Under the pieces are notes generated by a model. That model was given only the letters and a program-made list of their open reading frames with translations, was not told the origin of the DNA and ran no database searches. From contig CAVSCR010000007.1 in the NCBI GenBank assembly GCA_963726575.1, positions 62,001 to 126,000 of the forward strand: a stretch of DNA of 64,000 nt. The letters are read 5' to 3'. Position 1 is the first letter of the stretch. The number at the start of each line of letters is the position of its first letter. This document shows positions 54,048 to 63,715 of this stretch, piece by piece. The position numbers were made by a program, and so were the translations under genes. The stretch comes from CAVSCR01 sp963726575 (GTDB lineage Bacteria > Actinomycetota > Actinomycetes > JAHEKZ01).

Positions 54048-54691
54048 GCGGAGCTGTCGTGGAAGTCGATCACATCGTGATCGGGGTCGCTGATCTGAGA
54101 GCCGCCGCCGACCGGCTCGACCAGCGTTTCGGCCTGGTGAGCGTGCCCGGGGGCCGGCATCGGGGCTGGGGCACCGCCAACCTTGTGGTACCGCTCGGTG
54201 GGGCTTACCTGGAACTGGTGAGCGTCGTCGATCCCGGTGAAGCGGCCACGTCCACGTTCGGACGCTGGATCGCGGCCATGATCGCGGCCGAGTCTGGTTG
54301 GGGGTGGGCGGTCCGGACCGACGCGATCGGCGCCGTGGCGGCGCGTCTGGGACTCACGATTGACGATGGATCTCGGATCGGCGTGGATGGCCGACGTTTG
54401 ACGTGGCAGTTGGTCGGCGTCGAGCACGCCAGTCAGAGCCCGGCGCTGCCGTTCTTCATCCAGTGGGGCGCAGACACCCCGTTCCCGGGCACGGCCCCCG
54501 CGACGCAAGCGACCGACCCCGTCTCGTTGACGCACATAGCAGTGTCGGGTGACCGCCAGGCTCTTCTCGGATGGCTCGGATCGAGTCCGGCGGGCGTCAC
54601 CGTCGTTCCTGGCCGGCTCGGAGTGACCGGCCTACAGATCAAGACCGCGTCCGGCGTGAGGCACCTGAACCGCGCCGACCTCACCGACTGA
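54044..54691 (+). CDS. Glyoxalase-like domain protein
   Basis: This 215-residue protein has the N-terminal VOC-like unit VDHIVIGVADLRAAADRLDQ and GTANLVVPLGGAYLELVSVV, fitting the glyoxalase-like (PF13468-type) family. A second weaker unit follows after residue 150 (VSLTHIAVSGDRQAL). The enzymatic activity is unknown. It is coupled to the GyrI-like gene by a GTGA overlap. Confidence 0.8.
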   Translation: MSGAVVEVDHIVIGVADLRAAADRLDQRFGLVSVPGGRHRGWGTANLVVPLGGAYLELVSVVDPGEAATSTFGRWIAAMIAAESGWGWAVRTDAIGAVAARLGLTIDDGSRIGVDGRRLTWQLVGVEHASQSPALPFFIQWGADTPFPGTAPATQATDPVSLTHIAVSGDRQALLGWLGSSPAGVTVVPGRLGVTGLQIKTASGVRHLNRADLTD

Positions 54692-54774
54692 GTGCGGCTC
54701 GAGGCGACGTGCCGACGTCGTTGTCGGAACCCCTCCAGGCGCAGAGCCGTCGAAGCACGCAGCGGGGAGGCGAC

Positions 54775-55305
54775 ATGAGCACTGGGTCGATTGCTCGGTT
54801 GGCGGGCGGCGTGGCCGCAGCTGGCCTGCTGGTCTGCGGGTGTTCGACCTCGGGTAGTGCGGCTGCGACTGCACCGCACGGCGGTGCTGGTGGATCGCCA
54901 ACCGTCACGGCTGGCAACGGACGCCAGGCAGCGCCCTTCCAGATAGCCGGCTACTCCCCGACGATGCGGACCCTGCAGATCCAGGTCAAGAGCACTTCGT
55001 GCAGTCCCGTCACGCACATCACCGTGATCCGCCAGCACCACCAGATCGAGGGATGGCCGGGGATGATCGTCACCATCACCGTGTGGGAGCAGCAGGCCGC
55101 CCCCGGCTGCGACAGCGGCTCACCGTCGGAACAGATCGAGACGGTTCACTCCAAGACCGGCACGATGGGCTGCTTCACCCGACTGATCGACGGTGCCACC
55201 GGTCGAGCACCGACCTTTGTGCCGGGAGTGCAGCGGCCGATGTGGAGCTGCCCGGCGATGCCCCGCCCGACGCAGTCGGCCAGCCCAGACACCTCGGGTC
55301 AGTAG
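54775..55305 (+). CDS. Putative secreted lipoprotein
   Basis: This is a 176-residue protein with an N-terminal signal (MSTGSIARLAGGVAAAGLLV) ending in a lipobox-like VCGC, followed by a Ser/Ala/Gly-rich linker. The mature part has several cysteines (SCSP, GCDSG, GCFTR, SCPAM), probably forming disulfides outside the cell. GGGGAGG lies just upstream of the ATG. No known domain is recognised. Confidence 0.7.
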   Translation: MSTGSIARLAGGVAAAGLLVCGCSTSGSAAATAPHGGAGGSPTVTAGNGRQAAPFQIAGYSPTMRTLQIQVKSTSCSPVTHITVIRQHHQIEGWPGMIVTITVWEQQAAPGCDSGSPSEQIETVHSKTGTMGCFTRLIDGATGRAPTFVPGVQRPMWSCPAMPRPTQSASPDTSGQ

Positions 55306-55317
55306 CGCGGACGACGA

Positions 55318-55716
55318 TCAGGCTTGCGCGATGCGGACGAGGTTGCCCGACGGGTCGCGGAACGCGCAGTCGCGGGCACCCCACGGCTGCGACGCCGGCT
55401 CCTGAAGCACCTCTGCACCCGAGGCCCTGATCTTCTCGAACGTCGTGTCGAGGTCGTCGCAGCGAAAGATCGCCGCCTGCAACGACCCCTGCGTCACAAG
55501 TGCCAGGAGGGCGTCGCCCTCGGCCGGCGAACGACCGCCGTGCGGCTGGAACAAGACGATGTCGACGTCCTGCCCAGGAGCGCCGACGGTGACCCAGCGA
55601 AAGCCGTCGGATGCGACGTCGTTACGGACCTCGAGACCGAGCGCGTCGCGGTAGAAGCCGAGCGCCTCATCCGGGTCGTGGACGGGGATGAACATGTGAG
55701 AGACGTTGATGGTCAT
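55318..55716 (-). CDS. VOC superfamily (glyoxalase/bleomycin-resistance-like) protein
   Basis: This is a 132-residue single VOC domain. Paired beta-alpha-beta units start at VSHMFIPVHDPDEALGFYRD and at AAIFRCDDLDTTFEKIRASG, and the C-terminal DCAFRDPSGNLVRIAQ carries the usual metal-side residues. The histidine of the first strand is in SHMFIPV. The substrate is unknown. Confidence 0.87.
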   Translation of the reverse strand: MTINVSHMFIPVHDPDEALGFYRDALGLEVRNDVASDGFRWVTVGAPGQDVDIVLFQPHGGRSPAEGDALLALVTQGSLQAAIFRCDDLDTTFEKIRASGAEVLQEPASQPWGARDCAFRDPSGNLVRIAQA

Positions 55717-55787
55717 GCGACGACCTTAGGAGCAGCGACTCTTGCCTGCTTCTTTGATCCTGCTCGGTCGTCTGGAAGCATCTGGTC

Positions 55788-56972
55788 ATGACGACGGTCG
55801 ACGACATCACAGTCGAACAGCTCGTCGACGATCCCTACCCCACCTACGCCCGACTACGGGCACAGGCACCGGTCTGTTGGGTGCCCGCAGTCGGACTTTG
55901 GTTCGTCAGCCGGTGGGGCGACGTCGAGGCCGCCGCCGCAGATCCGGTGGCGTTCCCCGCAGCGGTTCCGCGATCGCCGTTGGACCGCACTCTTGGTGGC
56001 AGCTCGATCCTGACCGTGGACGGCGTCGAGCACGGACGTTGGCGCGACGTCCTCGACCGCAGCCTCCGCCCACGTGCGGTCGAGGCGACCGCCCCGCAGG
56101 TGGTCTCCGAGATCGTCGACGAGCTCATCGACGAGCTCGCTCCACACGGGCGGGCGGAACTCATGACGGAGTTCTTCGAACCGCTGTCCGTGGTCAGCCT
56201 GGCGCGCCTGATCGGATTGGGACACGTGGATACTGCGACGCTGCAGCGCTGGTTCCACGGCCTGTCCGAGGGCGCGTCGAACTTCGAGGCGGACCCGTTG
56301 CGGCAGTCGGCGGGCGACGCCGCGAGCCGCGACGTCGACGAGGAGCTGGCACCGTTCCTCGCCCAGCGCCTGGAGCATCCGGACGACACGATGGTGAGCC
56401 ATCTGCTGCAGTCCGGTCAGGGTTCGCCGACGCAGCGGATCGCGCAGATGATGCCGACGCTGAAGCTGGTGCTCATCGGCGGCCTGCAGGAGCCCGGTCA
56501 TGGAGCCGGCTCGACCTTGCTCGGCCTGCTCGCCCACGCCGCCCAGTGGGACAAGCTCGTGGCCGACCCCGAGGGGTTGGTGCGCAAGAGCGTCGACGAA
56601 GGACTGCGTTGGCTCTCCCCCATCGGGGAACAGACACGCGGCTCCGGTCCTGACGCGCACCTGTCGGGGGTCACCATCCCCCCCGGCCAGCGAGTCGCAC
56701 TGCTCGTGGCGTCGGCGAACCGCGACGAGGCGGTCTTCGGCCCGACGGCAGACGTCTTCGACCTGGACCGACCACGCCACCCGCACGCGGGGTTCGGGTT
56801 CGGTCCCCACTTCTGCGTCGGCCACTACCTCGCCCGCATCCAGGTGCGCAGTGCGATCCAGCGGCTGGCACAACGCCTCCCCGGCCTGCGACTCGATTCT
56901 GGCCATCCGGTCGAGGTACGCGGCTGGGAGTACCGAGCACCGACCTCGATGTCGGTGGAGTGGACGCCATGA
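55788..56972 (+). CDS. Cytochrome P450
   Basis: This 394-residue soluble P450 has the heme-binding loop FGFGPHFCVGHYLAR (Cys ligand) and the ExxR motif in VDEGLRWLSP. The I-helix motif is unusual: LIGGLQEPGHGAGS replaces the common AGxxT, so an acidic residue is kept but the oxygen-activating threonine is Pro. The stop overlaps the start of a Rieske ferredoxin (ATGA), which is the likely electron donor. The substrate is unknown. Confidence 0.93.
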   Translation: MTTVDDITVEQLVDDPYPTYARLRAQAPVCWVPAVGLWFVSRWGDVEAAAADPVAFPAAVPRSPLDRTLGGSSILTVDGVEHGRWRDVLDRSLRPRAVEATAPQVVSEIVDELIDELAPHGRAELMTEFFEPLSVVSLARLIGLGHVDTATLQRWFHGLSEGASNFEADPLRQSAGDAASRDVDEELAPFLAQRLEHPDDTMVSHLLQSGQGSPTQRIAQMMPTLKLVLIGGLQEPGHGAGSTLLGLLAHAAQWDKLVADPEGLVRKSVDEGLRWLSPIGEQTRGSGPDAHLSGVTIPPGQRVALLVASANRDEAVFGPTADVFDLDRPRHPHAGFGFGPHFCVGHYLARIQVRSAIQRLAQRLPGLRLDSGHPVEVRGWEYRAPTSMSVEWTP

Positions 56973-57283
56973 CCTCGCTGATCGACGCCGGTGCCGCGCA
57001 GCCGACTCGACCCGACGAGCTCCGAGTGATCGCCGGCGCCCCGGCTGCGCTGGTCGTCGCGCACGTAGACGGTCACTGGTACGCCTTCGACGACAGTTGC
57101 ACCCATCACGAGTGCCCGCTCGCCGACGGCTACCTCGAAGGGACGACCATCGAGTGCGAGTGCCACGGTTCGGTCTTCGACGTCACCACCGGAGCGGTGC
57201 TCCGCGGGCCGGCCAGCACGCCGATCAGGGTCTACCCGACGAGCCAACGAGGCGGTCGGCTGATCGTCGAGACGCCCGCCTGA
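56969..57283 (+). CDS. Rieske [2Fe-2S] ferredoxin
   Basis: This is a 104-residue soluble Rieske protein with both cluster motifs, SCTHHECPLADG and CECHGSVFDV (C-x-H and C-x2-H). It resembles the ferredoxin components of dioxygenases. Coupling to the P450 gene (ATGA) suggests it supplies that enzyme; most actinobacterial P450s instead use 3Fe-4S ferredoxins. No ferredoxin reductase lies beside it. Confidence 0.92.
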   Translation: MTSLIDAGAAQPTRPDELRVIAGAPAALVVAHVDGHWYAFDDSCTHHECPLADGYLEGTTIECECHGSVFDVTTGAVLRGPASTPIRVYPTSQRGGRLIVETPA

Positions 57284-57300
57284 TCTCCTAGCCGTATCTC

Positions 57301-58299
57301 TTAGCCGGTGCGGGCGACGACCACGTCGCACAAGGCGCTCAGTGCGTTCTTCGCCGCACCTTCTGGCAACGGGGACAAGACGGCTCTCGCGCTGTCGGCG
57401 TAGCGAGCCAGGTCGTCTCGGGCGCGCTGCATCGCCGGGTTGGCCCGCAGCTGCCGCAGCGCCTCCGCGTGGGCGTCGTCGTCGCTGAGGTCACTCGCGA
57501 GCAGTCCGGCGAGGGCGATGTCGTCGGCATCCGTCGACGCCAGCACGTGCAGCACCGGCAGAGTCGGAACACCCTCGCGCAAATCGGTGCCAGGAGTCTT
57601 TCCCGACAACACCGACTCACTGGCCACATCGAGCAGGTCGTCGGACAGCTGGAAGGCAATGCCGATCCGCTCACCGAAGTGCGTGAGCACCTCCACCACC
57701 GTCTCGTCGGCACCAGACATCAGAGCGCCGAACCGGCCGGACGTGGCGATCAACGAACCGGTCTTGTCGGCCACGACGGACAGGTAGTGCTCGATCGGAT
57801 CCTGTGTGCCGACCGGACCGACCGTCTCGTGGATCTGACCGGTCACCAGGCGTTCGAACGTGCGCGCCTGGATTCGGACCGCCTCCGGCCCGAGGTCTGC
57901 GAGCAGGTCTGAGGCCCGAGCGAACAGGAAGTCTCCGGTGAGGATCGCCACGGTGTTGCCCCACCGAGCGTTGGCCGACGGTGCTCCTCGACGCAGGAGC
58001 GCCTCGTCCATCACGTCGTCGTGGTACAGCGTGGCCAAGTGGGTCAGCTCCACCACGACGGCCGACGACACCACGCCTGGCGACGAAGGGTCCCCGAAGT
58101 GCGAGGCCAGCAGCACGAACAGCGGACGAAAGCGCTTGCCGCCGGCCGCGACCAGGTGCTGGCCCGCTTCGGCGATGAAGGCATCGTCACTCTTCACCGC
58201 CTCCAGCAGCGTCTCCTCCACGGCTGCCAGCCCACGGCGAAGGTCCGCCTCGAGGACTGGGTCCTCCAAGGCGAGTCCGAACGGACCGGCGACGGTCAC
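57301..58299 (-). CDS. Long-chain polyprenyl diphosphate synthase
   Basis: This is a 332-residue trans-prenyltransferase, probably making the menaquinone side-chain precursor. The first aspartate-rich motif is YHDDVMDEALLRRG and the second is QLSDDLLDVASE; KTGSLIATSGRFGALM lies between. It lies eight bases after nuoN, so quinone side-chain supply and complex I may be cotranscribed. The exact chain length cannot be read. Confidence 0.9.
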   Translation of the reverse strand: MTVAGPFGLALEDPVLEADLRRGLAAVEETLLEAVKSDDAFIAEAGQHLVAAGGKRFRPLFVLLASHFGDPSSPGVVSSAVVVELTHLATLYHDDVMDEALLRRGAPSANARWGNTVAILTGDFLFARASDLLADLGPEAVRIQARTFERLVTGQIHETVGPVGTQDPIEHYLSVVADKTGSLIATSGRFGALMSGADETVVEVLTHFGERIGIAFQLSDDLLDVASESVLSGKTPGTDLREGVPTLPVLHVLASTDADDIALAGLLASDLSDDDAHAEALRQLRANPAMQRARDDLARYADSARAVLSPLPEGAAKNALSALCDVVVARTG

Positions 58300-58307
58300 C
58301 GCAGCTC

Positions 58308-59861
58308 CTAGCGGATGAAGGGACCTACGTGACTCGCCAGATCGAGCACCGGTCCCGGCAGGATGCCTAGGAGAACCGTAACCACAGCCGCCAGGGTCAG
58401 CGCCAGGGTGGTGAAAGCACTCGGGACTGCCACCGTCGGACCGTCAGCCGCGGGGTCGTTGAAGAACATGAGCACGATCACCCGCACGTAGAAGAAGGCC
58501 GCGATCGCGCTGGCGAGCACGCCCACGACCACAACCGGCAAGGCACCACCGGCGATGCCCGCCTCGAACACGGCGAACTTGCTGGTGAAGCCGCTGGTCA
58601 GCGGGATCCCCGCGAAGGCCAGAAGGAACAAGGTGAACACACCCGCCACGAGCGGTGAGCGCTTGCCCAAGCCGGCCCAGCTCGACAAGTGCGTGGCCTC
58701 GCCACCGGAATGGCGGACCAGTGACACCACTCCGAACGCACCGATCGTGGCGAAGCCGTAGGCGACCAGATAGAACATCGTGCTCGACAGGCCCTGCGCA
58801 TTGGCCGCCAGCACGCCGATCAGGATGAACCCGGCCTGAGCGATCGAGGAGTACGCCAGCATCCGCTTGATGTCGGTCTGCGTGATCGCGAGGATCGAAC
58901 CGACGAGCATGGTGAGGATCGCGACGACCCAGAACAACGGGCGCCAGTCCCAGCGGTAGGTGCCGAGGGCGACATAGAACAGCCGCAGCATGGCGCCGAA
59001 TGCGGCGACCTTGGTGCAAGCCGCCATGAAGCTCGTCAAGGGCGTCGGCGCACCCTGATAGACGTCAGGTGTCCACGCCTGGAACGGCACGGCGCCGACC
59101 TTGAAGAAGAGCCCGACCGCTACCAGGCCCATGCCCACGAGCAGCAACGGGTCGAGGCCGGCGGTCGCCCCCAGCGCGTTCGCAATGGCGGAGAAGGAAA
59201 TTCCCCCCGCGTACCCGAACAACATCGCCGAGCCGAAGAGGAAGAAGGCCGACGAGTACGCACCCAGCAAGAAGTACTTCATCGCTGCTTCCTGCGAGAG
59301 CAGGCGACGGCGACGCGCCAGACCGGTCAGGAGGTACAGCGGCAGCGACAGCACCTCGAGCGCCACGAACATGGTCAGCAGGTCGTTGGCACTGACGAAC
59401 AGCAGCATGCCGCCCACGGAGAACATCGCCAACGGCCACACCTCAGACGTCGTCACCCCCTGCCGGGCCGCCTCCTGCTCTGCGGCGCTACCAGGGATGG
59501 CCGCCCCTTGTGGTGCAAACGCATCGCCGAGCGTGTCGACCTTCTTCTCCGCGAACAGCAGAAACGCGACGAATGAGAGCACCAACACGGTTCCCATGAG
59601 GAACAAGGCGGGTCCGTCGATGGCCACTGAGCCCTTGGCGGCAAGTGAGTTGGCAGCGTCGCCGGTGACCGTGATCAGCAGCGCGAACGCCACGGCCAGA
59701 CCACCGAACGCCAGGATCATCTGGGTCGCGGTGCGCAGGCGTCGCGGAGCGAACGCCTCGACGAGGACACCGAGAATCGCCACACCGAACACCACCAGCT
59801 GGGGTGCCAGCAGCGCCAGGGAGAGGTGCGGCGTCTGGAACGTCGTCACGAGGCGGATCAC
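58308..59861 (-). CDS. nuoN: NADH-quinone oxidoreductase subunit N (main cluster)
   Basis: This 517-residue antiporter-like subunit has the pump motif KVGAVPFQAWTPDVYQGAPT and RMLAYSSIAQAGFILIGVLA. An extended loop after the third helix (EKKVDTLGDAFAPQGAAIP) is typical of actinobacterial NuoN. It overlaps nuoM by ATGA and precedes the polyprenyl synthase. Confidence 0.96.
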   Translation of the reverse strand: MIRLVTTFQTPHLSLALLAPQLVVFGVAILGVLVEAFAPRRLRTATQMILAFGGLAVAFALLITVTGDAANSLAAKGSVAIDGPALFLMGTVLVLSFVAFLLFAEKKVDTLGDAFAPQGAAIPGSAAEQEAARQGVTTSEVWPLAMFSVGGMLLFVSANDLLTMFVALEVLSLPLYLLTGLARRRRLLSQEAAMKYFLLGAYSSAFFLFGSAMLFGYAGGISFSAIANALGATAGLDPLLLVGMGLVAVGLFFKVGAVPFQAWTPDVYQGAPTPLTSFMAACTKVAAFGAMLRLFYVALGTYRWDWRPLFWVVAILTMLVGSILAITQTDIKRMLAYSSIAQAGFILIGVLAANAQGLSSTMFYLVAYGFATIGAFGVVSLVRHSGGEATHLSSWAGLGKRSPLVAGVFTLFLLAFAGIPLTSGFTSKFAVFEAGIAGGALPVVVVGVLASAIAAFFYVRVIVLMFFNDPAADGPTVAVPSAFTTLALTLAAVVTVLLGILPGPVLDLASHVGPFIR

Positions 59862-61417
59862 TGCTGCGCTCCTTCATCGCCCGTGTTCGGACCCGGCACA
59901 GTGGGCGCCGGATCGGAGAGGCCGACCACCTGCAGGGTCCTGGTGACCGCCGGGTTGACGATCGTGAAGATGGGCTGCGGGAAGAAGCCGAGCAGGACGG
60001 TGACCACGATGATCGGACCGATCGCCCAGGCTTCGCGGGCGCTGAGGTCCTTGAACCCGGCGACGTTCTCGGTCTTCTCACCCTGCGCCACGCGCTTGTA
60101 CATGTACAAGACGTAGACGGCAGCCAGCACGATGCCGAAGACCGAGATCACGGCGGCGACCGGCCAACGCGGGTATGACCCGACCAGCGTCGTGAGCTCG
60201 CCGACGAAGCTGGCCAGACCCGGCAGCGACAAGGTGGCGAGTCCGGCGACGAGGAACACGCCGGCCAGCCAGGGCGCGACTCGGGCGACACCCCCGTAGG
60301 CGTCGATCTGGGCCGACCCACGTCGCCGGATCAGGTAGCCGGCGGTCAGGAACAGCGCGGCCGCAGAAAGGCCGTGCGCGACCATGTAGAACACCGAGCC
60401 CGAGTCGCCGAGCTGGGTGAACGCAAAGACGCCCAGCACGATGACCCCGAAGTGCGACACCGACGTATAGGCGACCAGCCGGTTCATGTCGTTTTGCCCG
60501 ATGGCCACGAGGGCCGCGTAGAGCAGGCTGATCACGGCCAAGGTCACCACTGCCGGCGCTGCCCACCTGGAGGCGTCAGGGAACAACGGCAGGCACAGGC
60601 GGATCATGCCGAAGGTACCCACCTTGTCGAGCACCCCGACGAGCAACGTGTTGGTGCCAGGGGTACCGGCAGCTGCAGCGTCCGGGAGCCACGTGTGGAA
60701 CGGCACCATCGGAGCCTTGACGGCGAACGCGAAGAAGAACGCCACGAACAGCCAGCGCTGGGTGTTCTGGGCGATCGGCATGCCGATCAACGAAGTCAGG
60801 TCGAACGTTCCGGTCCCCAGCTGGTTGATCGACACCACGTACAACGCCACGACACCGACCAGGAGCACGAGGCCGCCGAGCAGGCTGTACAGCAGGAACT
60901 TGACCGCGGCGTAGCTGCGCTGAGGCCCGCCGAACATCCCAATCAAGAAGTAGACCGGGATCAGCATGACCTCGAAGGCCACATAGAACAAGAAGAGGTC
61001 GGTCGCGGCGAAGACGAGGACGACCACGCCTTCCAGAGCCAGGAACAGCGCAAACATCGACTGTGGGCGGTGGCCGGCACCGTCGGCAACGTCGGCGTCG
61101 TGCCAGCTCGCGATGATCACGACTGGAGTCAGCGCGGCGAGCAAGGCGATCAGGACCAACGCAATGCCGTCGACGCCCACCTGGTAGGAGATGCCGAACT
61201 GTTGGATCCACACATGTTGCTCGACGAACTGGAACGCCTGCGTCGAGTGCGGGTCGAAGGCAAGTGCCAACCCCACCGTTATCCCGAGGGTCAGCAGGGA
61301 GAAGCCCAGCGCCAGCAGCTTGGCGAGCTGCTCCCTTCCGGCCGGGACGAACGCCACCACGAGCGCGCCGACCAGCGGCACGACGCCGAGAGTGGTGAGC
61401 CAGGGGAAGTCGGTCAC
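59858..61417 (-). CDS. nuoM: NADH-quinone oxidoreductase subunit M (main cluster)
   Basis: This 519-residue proton-channel subunit has LFLFYVAFEVMLIPVYFLIG, the pump motif VKAPMVPFHTWLPDAAAAGT and RLVAYTSVSHFGVIVLGVFA. It differs clearly from the other NuoM in the window. The start is a GTG shortly after the nuoL stop. Confidence 0.96.
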   Translation of the reverse strand: MTDFPWLTTLGVVPLVGALVVAFVPAGREQLAKLLALGFSLLTLGITVGLALAFDPHSTQAFQFVEQHVWIQQFGISYQVGVDGIALVLIALLAALTPVVIIASWHDADVADGAGHRPQSMFALFLALEGVVVLVFAATDLFLFYVAFEVMLIPVYFLIGMFGGPQRSYAAVKFLLYSLLGGLVLLVGVVALYVVSINQLGTGTFDLTSLIGMPIAQNTQRWLFVAFFFAFAVKAPMVPFHTWLPDAAAAGTPGTNTLLVGVLDKVGTFGMIRLCLPLFPDASRWAAPAVVTLAVISLLYAALVAIGQNDMNRLVAYTSVSHFGVIVLGVFAFTQLGDSGSVFYMVAHGLSAAALFLTAGYLIRRRGSAQIDAYGGVARVAPWLAGVFLVAGLATLSLPGLASFVGELTTLVGSYPRWPVAAVISVFGIVLAAVYVLYMYKRVAQGEKTENVAGFKDLSAREAWAIGPIIVVTVLLGFFPQPIFTIVNPAVTRTLQVVGLSDPAPTVPGPNTGDEGAQQ

Positions 61418-61418
61418 G

Positions 61419-63362
61419 TCACAACCTCACCAGGACGAGGGCGCCGACGATCAGCACGGCTCCGGCCGCCATCGACAGCGCGTAGGAGCGCACGAACCCG
61501 TTCTGCCAGCGTCGCAAGCGCCCGGACGACCCACCGATCAGCGCCGCACTTCCGTTGACGACCCCGTCGATCACCTTGTTGTCGAACCACACGAGGAAGC
61601 GGACCAAGTACTGACCTGGCCGCATCACCACGACCTCGTTCAGCGAATCCTCGTAGAAGTCCCGACGTGCGGCCACGGTGACCGGTGACCCCACCGGGGC
61701 GAGCAGTGGCACCGGTCGCCTGGCGTACTGCAGGTAGGCCCAACCGGCCCCGACTCCCACGAGCGCGAGCACTCCGACGGACACCACCCAGGTGGGAACC
61801 GACAGCGCCGACTCCGGAGGCGCTCCGACGACCGGAGCCAGCCAGTCGACGAACCGGCTGTCCTTGGCGAGGATGAATCCGGCGACCGTGGACAGAACGC
61901 CCAAGAAGATCAGAGGAACGGTCATGACCCACGGCGACTCGTGCGGGTGCACCTCGTCGTCCCAACGGCGAGGACCGAACCACGTCATGATGACGACCCT
62001 GGTCATGTAGTAGCCGGTGATGCCGGCACCGACCGCTGCCGCCAGGCCGAGCCACAGGTTCTGACCGAAGGCCGCCTCGATGATCTTGTCCTTGGAGTAG
62101 AAGCCGTCGAACGGTGGGACACCGATGATCGCCAGGTAGCCGGCCATGAACGTGAGGAACGTGATCGGGAGCAGCTTGCGTAGGCCACCGAACCGACGCA
62201 TGTCGAGCTCGTCGTTCATGGCGTGCATGACCGACCCGGCGCCCAGGAAGAGGTTGGCCTTGAAGAAGCCGTGCATCAGCAGGTGGAAGATCGCAAAGGC
62301 GTAGCCGGCCGGCCCGAGGCCCGCCGCCAGCACCATGTAGCCGATCTGGCTCATCGTGGAACCGGCGAGGGCCTTCTTGATGTCGTCTTTCGCGGTACCG
62401 ATGAGCGCACCGAGCAGTAGGGTCAGCACGCCTACGAGTGCGACCACCGTGCGCGCGGTGTCGGTCAGGTCGAAGATCGGACCGGACCGAACGATCAGGT
62501 ACACGCCAGCAGTCACCATGGTCGCCGCATGGATGAGCGCCGACACCGGAGTCGGGCCAGCCATCGCGTCGAGCAACCAGGCCTGCAGTGGGATCTGAGC
62601 CGACTTCCCCACGGCTGCGAGCAAGAGCAGCAAGCCCAGCCACAAGGTGACGGTCGAAGAGGCGTCGGGCGCCTTGGCAAAGACACCGGTGAACGTCGAG
62701 GTCCCGAAGGTCGCGAACATGACCATGATGGCGATCGACATACCCATGTCGCCGAGGCGGTTCATGACGAACGCCTTGTTGCCGGCCGTCGCGTAGGTGC
62801 GGTTGCGGTTCCAGAATCCGATGAGCAGGTACGACGCCAGGCCCACGCCCTCCCACCCGACGTACACCATCACGTAGTTGCCTGCGACCACGAGCAGGAG
62901 CATGGAGGCGACGAACAGGTTCAGGTAGGCGAAGAACCGGCGTCGATCCGGGTCCTCCTTCATGTACCCCAGCGAGTACACGTGGATCAGACCACCGACG
63001 AAGGTGATCAGGAGGACGAAGACCATCGACAGCTCGTCGAGCAGGAACTGCACCTTGACGTCGAACAACCCCGACTGCGCCCAGGTGTAGATCGACTGGC
63101 CGACCGGGCGGGCCGCGGTGGGTCGCCCCAACATCTGCAGGAACTGCACGAAGCCGATGCCGAAGCCGACCCAGACGACGCCGACGCCGAGATAGGGACC
63201 CCAGGAGTTGGTCCGGCGACCGCCGACCAGCAGCAGCATCGCGCTGAGCAGCGGCAGGGCCACCAGGAGCCAGACCAGGCTGGCCGCCCCGGTGGCCTGG
63301 TGCACCACCTCGACCGGAGCGCTGGCGTCGCCGGTGAAGAGTGCGGCCGCGGTCATCGGCAC
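61419..63362 (-). CDS. nuoL: NADH-quinone oxidoreductase subunit L (main cluster)
   Basis: This 647-residue subunit has YVMVYVGWEGVGLASYLLIG, KSAQIPLQAWLLDAMAGPTP and SALIHAATMVTAGVYLIVR. The pump-site sequence LQAWLLDAM differs from LHAWLPDAM in the other NuoL. The C-terminal lateral helix and anchor are present. It lies 53 bases after nuoK. Confidence 0.96.
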   Translation of the reverse strand: MPMTAAALFTGDASAPVEVVHQATGAASLVWLLVALPLLSAMLLLVGGRRTNSWGPYLGVGVVWVGFGIGFVQFLQMLGRPTAARPVGQSIYTWAQSGLFDVKVQFLLDELSMVFVLLITFVGGLIHVYSLGYMKEDPDRRRFFAYLNLFVASMLLLVVAGNYVMVYVGWEGVGLASYLLIGFWNRNRTYATAGNKAFVMNRLGDMGMSIAIMVMFATFGTSTFTGVFAKAPDASSTVTLWLGLLLLLAAVGKSAQIPLQAWLLDAMAGPTPVSALIHAATMVTAGVYLIVRSGPIFDLTDTARTVVALVGVLTLLLGALIGTAKDDIKKALAGSTMSQIGYMVLAAGLGPAGYAFAIFHLLMHGFFKANLFLGAGSVMHAMNDELDMRRFGGLRKLLPITFLTFMAGYLAIIGVPPFDGFYSKDKIIEAAFGQNLWLGLAAAVGAGITGYYMTRVVIMTWFGPRRWDDEVHPHESPWVMTVPLIFLGVLSTVAGFILAKDSRFVDWLAPVVGAPPESALSVPTWVVSVGVLALVGVGAGWAYLQYARRPVPLLAPVGSPVTVAARRDFYEDSLNEVVVMRPGQYLVRFLVWFDNKVIDGVVNGSAALIGGSSGRLRRWQNGFVRSYALSMAAGAVLIVGALVLVRL

Positions 63363-63415
63363 ACCCGTTCAGCAGTGGACACGCGCGTGCCCTTCGTCGT
63401 GGTCGTCATGTCAGG

Positions 63416-63715
63416 TCAGTACTTCAGGAGGTTCGGGTCGTCGACCGAGGCCGAGCGACGGGTTCGGAAGATCGCCACGATGATCGCCAGGCCGACCACG
63501 ACCTCGGCGGCCGCGACGACCATGACGAAGAAGGCCACGACCTGACCGTCGATGTTGCCGTTCAGGTGAGCGAACGTCACGAAGGCCAGGTTGGCCGCGT
63601 TGAGCATGAGTTCGACGCACATGAAGACAACGATGGCGTTGCGGCGGACGAGGACGCCGACCGCCCCGATGGTGAACAGCACGGAGGCCAGGTAGAGGTA
63701 GTTCGCCGGGTTCAC
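63416..63715 (-). CDS. nuoK: NADH-quinone oxidoreductase subunit K (main cluster)
   Basis: This is a 99-residue, three-helix subunit with the key glutamate in FMCVELMLNAANLAF and the second in VVAAAEVVVGLAIIVAI. It starts at a GTG overlapping the nuoJ stop. Confidence 0.96.
   Translation of the reverse strand: MNPANYLYLASVLFTIGAVGVLVRRNAIVVFMCVELMLNAANLAFVTFAHLNGNIDGQVVAFFVMVVAAAEVVVGLAIIVAIFRTRRSASVDDPNLLKY

Noticed and set aside
58308..63715. Idea that the two NuoKLMN sets are a recent tandem duplication
   Set aside because: The paralogous proteins differ throughout, including at pump motifs, and lie in different operon contexts; they are ancient paralogues.
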